Part shown: positions 56,978 to 64,000 of the stretch, piece after piece | How positions within the stretch are numbered: position 1 is the stretch's first letter | Layout of the letters: each line of letters begins with the position of its first letter | NCBI GenBank assembly: GCA_030734395.1 | Contig: JAUZTG010000044.1 | Span: 620,001 to 684,000, forward strand | Reading direction: 5' to 3' | Origin: Sarocladium kiliense | Taxonomy: Eukaryota > Ascomycota > Sordariomycetes > Hypocreales > Sarocladiaceae | Length of the DNA: 64,000 nucleotides | Translations under genes and position numbers: made by a program | The notes under the pieces: model-generated | Seen by the model: only the letters and a program-made list of their open reading frames with translations | Databases searched by the model: none | What the model was told of the DNA's origin: nothing

Positions 56978-59900
56978 ATGGCTTCCAACAAGAAAGGGGA
57001 GGATCCCCTCGCCAACCATGTCTCCGGACAGGCGAACAAGCCCATGAGCGCTCCCGCTCACGCTCTCTCACCCGAGAAGGTCACCGAAGACCTTGGAGCC
57101 AACGCAGAGACCGGTCTCACCGCCGAGGAGGCCAAAAAGCGTCTTGAGGAGTTCGGCAACAACGAATTCGGAGACTCTGAGGGCGTTCAGCCCATCAAGA
57201 TCTTCATCGGTCAATTGGCCAATGCACTGACTCTGGTAAGAAAGATCCCCCCCCCCCCCCCCCCCCCCCCCAAATGCTGTTGTTGGCCAGGATGACGCAA
57301 TGAAATGCGGGAGGTTTCCCACTTCACCTGAGTTCAAATCGCCTTAATTCACTCGCTGCTGGTTTCTGGGCACGAAAAGTAGTTCGTCTGGTCACCCAGA
57401 TGGCAAATTTCGCTGGAGGCTGGGTGCGCAGGAGAAGTACGCAGACGAGCGACCGGAGCCCAGAAACCAGCGGCGAAGTGGGCGAGGCGGCGCGAGCGAT
57501 GGATGGCACATCCAGCAACCACAAGACAATGCCAAGACTCGACTGACCACTCGCTTCATAGGTCCTCATTCTCGCCATGGCTGCATCTTTCGGAATTGAG
57601 TCCTGGATTGAGGGAGGTGTCGTCGCCGCCATTATCGCCCTCAACATTTCCATCGGTTTCATCCAGGAGTTCAAGGCCGCCAAGACCATGGACTCCTTGC
57701 GATCTCTTAGTTCTCCGACCGCCCAGGCCGTTCGCAACGGTAACAACCAGACTGTCCCCACTGTGGAAATTGTTCCAGGTGACCTAGTTGAGCTGAAGAC
57801 TGGCGACACCATTCCCGCGGATATCCGTCTTATTGAGGTTGTCAACTTTGAGACCAACGAGGCTCTGCTTACTGGCGAGTCTCTTCCCGTTCGCAAGGAG
57901 ATCAACACAACTTTCCCCGACGACACTGGCCCAGGTGACCGTCTTAACGTCGCCTACAGCTCATCCACTGTCACCAAGGGTCGTGCCAAGGGTATTGTTT
58001 TCGCTACTGGTTACTACACTGAGATTGGTCAGATTGCTGTTGCTCTCCGTGGTAAGAAGTCCCGTCGTCGTGAGCCCAAGAAGCGTCGCGAGGATGGTTC
58101 TGCGTCTCTCCCTCGCTGGGTGCAGGCCTGGGTTCTCACCTTCTCCGACGCTGTCGGTCGCTTCCTTGGTGTCAACGTCGGAACTCCTCTCCAGCGTAAG
58201 CTCGCCAAGCTCGCTCTCCTGCTCCTCGGTACCGCCCTCATTTGCGCCATCATCGTCCTTGCTGCCAATGACTGGTCTGGCACCCAGGAAGTCGTCATTT
58301 ACGCTGTGGCCACTGGTCTTTCTATGATTCCCGCCTCTCTGATTGTCGTCTTGACTATTACTATGGCTGCTGGCACTAAGCAGATGGTTAAGCGTCATGT
58401 AATTGTCCGCAACCTGAAGTCTCTTGAGGCTCTGGGTGGTGTCACCAGTAAGTTCAGGAAATTCACTTCACTCACTTTCTTCCAGTATTCTAACCACCAT
58501 GCTCACAGACATTTGCTCTGACAAGACTGGTACTCTCACCCAGGGTAACATGATTGTCAAGAAGGCCTGGATTCCCGGTCGCGGTACCTACTCGGTCGAT
58601 GTTGGCAATGAGCCCTTCAACCCCACTGTTGGTGAGGTCGGTCTCAACAAGTCTCAGCCCAAGGACATTGATTTCTCCAGCAGCGCCGCTGCCGGTGACA
58701 GCGTTGTTCCCAAGGATCTCGTTGGCAACGATGAGATTCTCAAGCAATATCTCAATGTCGCCTCTCTTGCCAACTTGGCCACCGTCCAGCAAGTCGAGGG
58801 TGAATGGCGTGGTCGTGGTGACCCAACCGAAATCGCCATTCAGGTCTACGCATCTCGTTTCGACTACAACCGTCTTCGTCTCTCACAGGGCAACGAAGCT
58901 CAGTGGCACCAGGTTGCTGAGTTCCCCTTCGACTCTGATGTGAAGAAGATGTCCGTCATTTTTGTCGACAAGCACGCCAATAAGCAGTGGCTCTTCACCA
59001 AGGGTGCTGTTGAGCGTGTCCTCACTTCTTGCCCTCAGTACCAGAATGGCGATGAGCTCGCTGAGCTGACTGACTCCGTCAAGAACGATATCCTCGCCAA
59101 CATGGAGAGCATGGCCGCTCTTGGTCTTCGTGTCCTCGCCCTTGCCTCTCGCACTGACATCCGCGAGGTCGAGGAGAACGAGGCTGATCTTGAGCGTAGC
59201 GAGTTCGAGGAGAACCTCATCTTCCGTGGTCTCATTGGTCTCTACGATCCTCCCCGTCCCGAAACCGCTCCTTCTGTCCGCAAGTGTCACGAGGCTGGTA
59301 TCAGCGTCCACATGCTTACTGGTGATCACCCTGCTACCGCCAAGGCCATCGCTCTCGAAGTTGGAATCCTACCTAGCCGTATGTCCGAGGTCGCCACCGA
59401 TGTCGCCAAATCCATGTGCATGGCTGCCAGCGAGTTCGATAAGCTCACTGATGACGAGATCGACAACCTTGCTCTGCTCCCGCTTGTCATCGCGCGTTGT
59501 GCTCCTCAGACCAAAGTCCGCATGATTGAGGCCCTTCACCGTCGCAAGTGCTTCGTTGCCATGACTGGCGACGGTGTCAATGATTCTCCCTCACTCAAGC
59601 GTGCCGACGTCGGTATCGCTATGGGTATGGCCGGCTCTGACGTCGCTAAGGAAGCCTCTGACATCGTTCTCACTGATGACAACTTCGCCTCTATTCTCAA
59701 CGCTGTTGAGGAGGGTCGCCGCATGTTCGACAACATCCAGAAGTTCATCCTGCACGTGCTTGCTGAGAACATTGGTCTTGCCTGCACCCTCCTCATTGGT
59801 CTCATGTTCAAAGATCAGGACGGCATCTCCGTGTTCCCCCTCTCACCCGTCGAGATTATGTGGATCATCATGATTACTTGCGGTTTCCCTGATATGGGTC

Positions 59901-60757
59901 TTGGTTTCGAGGTCGCTGCTCCCGATATCATGGCCCGTCCTCCCGTCAGCGTAAGTGCCCAGCTGCTTTGCCCACTTTGATTTCAACTGATGCTAATAAC
60001 CCTTTAGCTTAAGACTGGTGTATTCACACTCGAGCTCATGCTTGACATGCTTGTCTACGGCCTCTGGATGGCTGCTCTCTGCCTTGCCAGCTTCGTCCTT
60101 GTCATCTACGCCTGGGGCAACGGCGAGTCTGAGTTCGGTCAGGACTGCAACAACAGCTTCAGCGAGGGTTGTGAGACTGTCTTCCGTGCCCGTTCCGCTA
60201 CTTTCGCCTGTCTGACTTGGTTCGCGCTGTTCCTTGCCTGGGAGATGGTCAACATGCGCCGCTCCTTCTTCCGCATGCAGCCCAAGAGCAAGCTCTACCT
60301 CACCCAGTGGTGCCACGATGTCTGGCGCAACCGCTTCCTGTTCTGGTCCATCGTTGCTGGTATCTTCACCATGTTCCCCATCATCTATATCCCTGGCCTC
60401 AATCGCGAGGTCTTCAAGCACGATGCCATTACCTGGGAGTGGGGCATTGTATTCGTCGAGGCTATCCTGTTCTTCCTTGGTGTTGAGGCTTGGAAGTGGG
60501 CCAAGCGTATTTATTTCCGCCGTGTCGACCGCAAGAAGACCTCCGACAACTCCGATCTTGAGGAGAGGACCTTCGGACACTACTTCAAGTCCAACATCTC
60601 CCGCTCCGGCGATGAAGAGAGTGGACTCGGCAATGGTAGCGACGACGGATATGAGAAGAAGAAGGCCGCTCCGACACCCGAGGCCGCCGTCAACGATACC
60701 CCGGCGACCATCAACGGCGCCGTCGATGCCGGTAACAAGGAGAAGACTGAGGTCTGA
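56978..60757 (+). CDS. ENA1: ENA-type (P-type IID) sodium/potassium-exporting ATPase
   Basis: Exons 56978-57235, 57562-58447, 58509-59950 and 60008-60757 give 1111 residues. The protein is a plasma-membrane P-type ATPase that pumps out Na+ (and K+) and supports salt and alkaline tolerance. An N-terminal cation-ATPase domain (GLTAEEAKKRLEEFGNNEFG) leads into the membrane part. The actuator TGES is at 190-193 and the phosphorylated Asp386 in CSDKTGTLTQG. Nucleotide-domain motifs KGAVERVL and MLTGDHPATA are present, and the hinge MTGDGVNDSP is at 733-742. IPASLIVVLTIT matches the helix 4 of type IID pumps rather than Ca2+ pumps. The C-terminus is polar and charged. The second intron falls next to the phosphorylation site, a usual place in this family. 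Codon use is strongly biased to C-ending codons, suggesting high expression. Confidence 0.94.
57247..57271 (+). repeat. Run of 25 C in intron 1 of the ENA gene
   Basis: Twenty-five consecutive C directly follow the donor region (gtaagaaagat). The length is likely unstable and may also be a sequencing or assembly estimate. Homopolymers this long are rare elsewhere in the window. Confidence 0.9.
57350..57480 (+). repeat. Nested inverted repeat (hairpin) in intron 1 of the ENA gene
   Basis: Three complementary arm pairs are properly nested. GCTGGTTTCTGGGC (57358-57371) pairs with 57458-57471 over 14 perfect bases. TCGTCTG (57384-57390) pairs with CAGACGA (57442-57448). CACCCAG (57393-57399) pairs with CTGGGTG (57420-57426). 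The outer arms extend imperfectly to 57350 and 57480. The structure lies in a 326-nt intron while most introns in the window are 48-112 nt. It could be a small foldback element or a structured RNA. Confidence 0.75.
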
Positions 60758-63700
60758 AGAATGGATTGCAAAGCATGATGCATTGTTGTTGCGGATATTT
60801 GATGAAAGTTATACAAAATGTGTTGTATGTCAATCACATGTTAACGTCGGTGCTTGGAAGCGTGGACTTGCATTGACTCGAAAGAGTCGGAAAAGAGAAA
60901 CGAGGGCCAAATGGGAGGTCTTGCTGATTTTTTTTGGCGAAGCACTGTGGTGGTGGATGCTTTTAACGGCCGAACTCATCTATCTCGATGTCCTTTTGGT
61001 CAAATGGACCTTCTCTTGGATGTGTTGGATGAGGGCAGGGTCAAACGATGCATCAGCCCAGAAGCTCGAACCCCATGGCTTCTGAGGATGTTGTGGATGA
61101 GTTTGCTCTTATCCATCCGTTGTTGTTGGCACTCCAGGATTAGGGACCTTCTTCATGTGCATAAGCGCACTGGCATATATGTTTGGAATAGGCCACATTT
61201 GCAATGTCGCTACATACGAAAAACAACTGCGCAACCGTCATTGTCCTACGTTTGGACTTGCATTGGCCAATGATTTGGCGTACATAGAGTTAAGGGCGAC
61301 AACAATCCTCCTTTTTATATCATTTCATATATTATCTCATTCAAACATGTGTCCCTGCTTCTGTGTTCTTTTCGCTATATCTGTGGGCGTATTGTGCTTG
61401 TACCACTAAAGTCGCCGTGCTTCTACACTTGTGCATGGCAGCAGAATGAGACCATGCGTCACTGAGAGGGTCGATTTTTGGAGATGATCATCTTATGGAT
61501 TGAGTGATCTATGCGGTCGTTACTTCACATCGTCCTCGACCTCGTGATGTATCATACGATGGCACACGCTTACTCGAGGTTATTCATTAAGACGTCTGCT
61601 CACAATGCAAATCGTCGTCGGCTTCACATGCCACTCAGAAGCGCTCGCTTTAGGTTTGAGCTTAATCTTAAAGCGATGCGTCCGCAGCTAGACTGACGTG
61701 CATACTATAGGTCTTCGATTTGTAGATTTTGGCCCTGGTTCTGAAGCTTTACTGGGCGGTTGCTCCGATCCGCAAAGGCAACGGAGCGCCCCGATATGCA
61801 TGGTCTACGCTGGAACGGCATCATATGCGGTTTGTGAGTGCGAAAGGAACCCAATGACGTTTATTGTTCGCAACACCGTCGGAAAGCACTGATGTCGGGA
61901 TAGATACAAGGTTCGGCAGTTGACGATCTCACCGAATGAAGCGCCGCATTGAGGATCGGACAATACCAAGTATGGTAATATTCACCGGGCCAACGGGCGG
62001 CAAGCGCTGAATGTCTTTCCAGAAGGCTTTAGAAGGAAGACTGTGTACTCCCCAGAAAGATACTTCCCGTCCACTGGGGGAAGCTCGGTGTCACTGGGCT
62101 GTGCCTGGAACTTCCCGAAGCTTGACAAATGTCACTTGATTTCGCCGCCTTAGAAGCTTTGTGCACGGACGATAGAGACTAGACTAAATTCTAGAATATG
62201 CCAATATCGGATCAAAGGAACCTCAACTGGCCTGAAAACTGGTTCGACGTTGTACGTCACGCGTGGCGACAACAAAGGTTCCCTCATGAACAGCTCAGGA
62301 TGGGAGGCTAGGAGGACTTCCGAGTGCCACATCGAGAGAAATGGCCTGATTCCTGTCTGTTTTGTTAAGCCCGAGCCATAGATCTGCGGTATCTGGATGT
62401 TGGAAGGTTCTTCGAGAAGGCCGGTAAAGGAACGAAAGAGACAATTAAACTTTCGCGATTTCGCATTGAGCGAGAAAGCCGGTCCGAAAAGAACGTCACA
62501 GGATGGTGGTCCAGGCGAAATCGAAGCATGGAGTTCTCGTGGTAATGCTGGAGACCCGTGTAGTACCTCTAGATGATTGGGCTTGCCATGGGCCTCGGTT
62601 GAGGTCTTCACTGTATGGTCGGCCACCGTTTGGCAGAGGGCCGTGATGGAATCAGAAGCATCGCCGAGGTGCGTCGATAGTGTCTAGGTTGACTTGTGAT
62701 TCCAGAGAACGCACGGTCCGTGTAGAATAGAAAGGTTGGAGGACTAAGAAATCATATAAGACAGAGGCCCATCGGCGTACATCTTGACCGAAGCATCTCC
62801 TTCGAACAGAATCTAAGGAACTGAGATATCTCCAATCTAATCAACCCCTCATTACTTATCCGGCTTGAATTCAACTCCTTGATTCTACTCGCCGTCCAAT
62901 ACAACGGCTTTCCTTACCGCTTGTTGGCTCCGGCATAAGTGGGATCGACCAATCACACCCAACGCTGTCTGCATTCAACAGGCCTGCAGATTGACGAGCT
63001 CGTGTAACCATCCTTTACGACAGGTGCAGGCCTGAGCTGCGTTGTCAAATACGCCGCAATTTGCCAAGGAGGTCCAATCTCCTGCTGCATCTACCATTAG
63101 GTTGACCCCCTCGAAGGTCAAATTGACGCCGGGGTCCTGTGTAACCAGCCCTTGTGTCCGATCGAGGCATATTCTGCATAAGCAAGTGCAGATTGGAATC
63201 TTCAACTTATTGCTCGGGGACTCTCGGGCATAGGAACATAGCTCTTGGTGGCTGTACGCCTCATCAACTTGCCAAACGGTATAGTCCAGCTTGACAATAC
63301 GTTGTCGAAGTCACGATCGAATAAGAGGACTTCACCAGAGTTCATTACTCCGAAGGTCTTCACTTGATCGAGAAACTACAGCATAGTAAACAGAGGCGCC
63401 TCTCGGACCCTGCTCGACGGCGTCCAAACCATCCTTGCTGCAAAAGCGACCGGATCAATAACATCGGATTCCGAACAGCGTCCATACAAGCCTCAGGTGC
63501 GACGGCTGGTGGAAACGCGTCATAGCTCGACGAGGCGAGCGGAATCTGAAGCTCTGCTTGGAAAATTCCAGGCCAACCCATACCTTCTTTGCGAACAACA
63601 GGCCAGGATCCTGTGCTTTGCCGCACCCCTTGCACTTTCAGTAAGGCACCCTGGTAGTCCTTCTTGTACCACCACCATCACCAAGACGCCAGAGACTTTG

Positions 63701-64000
63701 ACCCTCTCGATCAGAACCCACAGTCCTGGTACTCCGTATAATCCGCGTTCATTGTTGACCCTGGGGTCGCTTTTGGACTATTCTTTGAGTGGACATCACA
63801 ACGTCCAACAAACAGAACGAGACCCACACCTCACAACTGCAGACAGTTGGCGCCCATCCAGCAACGCAACCTAGTTTGGACGGGCCGCAAGTGACTGTGC
63901 CGCTTCGGTTTGATCGCTTTGGCAACTTGATTGCCCGCTTGCTGGCCGTACGAAACTCCGCTGCCCATTCTGTTGGTCGAGTGTCACATTTGCTCGGGTA
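60758..64000. other. Right end of the window: ENA 3' flank and region without a supported gene
   Basis: The first several hundred bases should hold the ENA 3' UTR. The longest frame (minus, 62626-62150, 158 residues) has no recognisable domain. Three neighbouring minus-strand frames between 63635 and 62975 look slightly protein-like, but are separated by stops or frame changes and no intron set joins them. No tRNA, repeat or transposon is recognised. Confidence 0.4.

Noticed and set aside
57325..57345. gagttcaaatcgcc, similar to a tRNA B box, inside ENA intron 1
   Set aside because: No cloverleaf forms; the surrounding complementarity is the nested hairpin reported separately.
60234..61085. 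283-residue + strand frame overlapping the end of the ENA gene
   Set aside because: It is a frame-shifted reading of the last ENA exon and its 3' flank; the Ser/Arg/Pro-rich translation is a shadow.
1..64000. CRISPR arrays, bacterial operons, phage or intact transposons
   Set aside because: No regularly spaced repeats, ribosome binding sites, integrase, reverse transcriptase or transposase motifs were seen; gene structure is fungal throughout.

Overview
The window is nuclear DNA of a filamentous ascomycete (Pezizomycotina). Most genes carry one to six short introns (about 48-112 nt) with GT-AG borders and CTAAC-like branch sites. The products are typical of moulds: a secreted GH3 beta-glucosidase, a GH51 arabinofuranosidase, a class 3 lipase, an ENA-type sodium ATPase, a UV damage endonuclease and an Lcl2-like ER protein. 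I cannot fix the class from sequence alone; Dothideomycetes or Eurotiomycetes would fit. No tRNA, rRNA, CRISPR array or intact transposon was found. Splice models were built by hand from reading-frame continuity and protein-family conservation.

Layout. 0-6.2 kb: nitronate monooxygenase (-), an acidic hypothetical protein (-), an 86-residue four-exon membrane protein (-), ribosomal protein eL38 (+), an ABM-like protein (-). 8-16.2 kb: mevalonate kinase ERG12 (+) convergent with the prenyltransferase alpha subunit (-, with a long N-terminal extension), an NTF2-fold Mtr2-like export factor (-), mitochondrial methionyl-tRNA synthetase (+), NAT9-like acetyltransferase (+). 17.3-20.2 kb: MFS transporter (+) and mitochondrial ribosomal protein bL34m (+). 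20.4-27.2 kb: GH3 beta-glucosidase (-) and secreted lipase (+), divergent over 2.6 kb. 27.3-33.4 kb: RAD7 (-) and RAD16 (+), head to head. 33.8-36.0 kb: GH51 arabinofuranosidase (-). 38.8-44.4 kb: ornithine decarboxylase (-), LCL2 (+), phosphatase inhibitor-2/GLC8 (-). 45.9-47.9 kb: UVE1 (-). 47.9-57.0 kb: 9 kb without a supportable gene. 57.0-60.8 kb: ENA sodium ATPase (+). 60.8-64 kb: no supported gene.

Functional links. RAD7 and RAD16 encode the two partners of the global-genome repair complex NEF4 and share one intergenic region; UVE1, a second UV-lesion repair route, lies 12.5 kb away. ERG12 makes isoprenoid precursor and its convergent neighbour encodes the subunit shared by enzymes that attach farnesyl and geranylgeranyl groups to proteins. 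Three secreted hydrolases lie within 16 kb.

The most unusual observations concern gene structure. The beta-glucosidase has two adjacent introns separated by one exonic base (a stwintron-like arrangement). The RAD7 start codon is split by an intron. The prenyltransferase alpha subunit carries about 185 extra N-terminal residues and an apparent GC-AG intron. UVE1 has two in-frame starts that suggest mitochondrial and nuclear forms. The first ENA intron is long and holds 25 consecutive C plus a three-tier nested hairpin.
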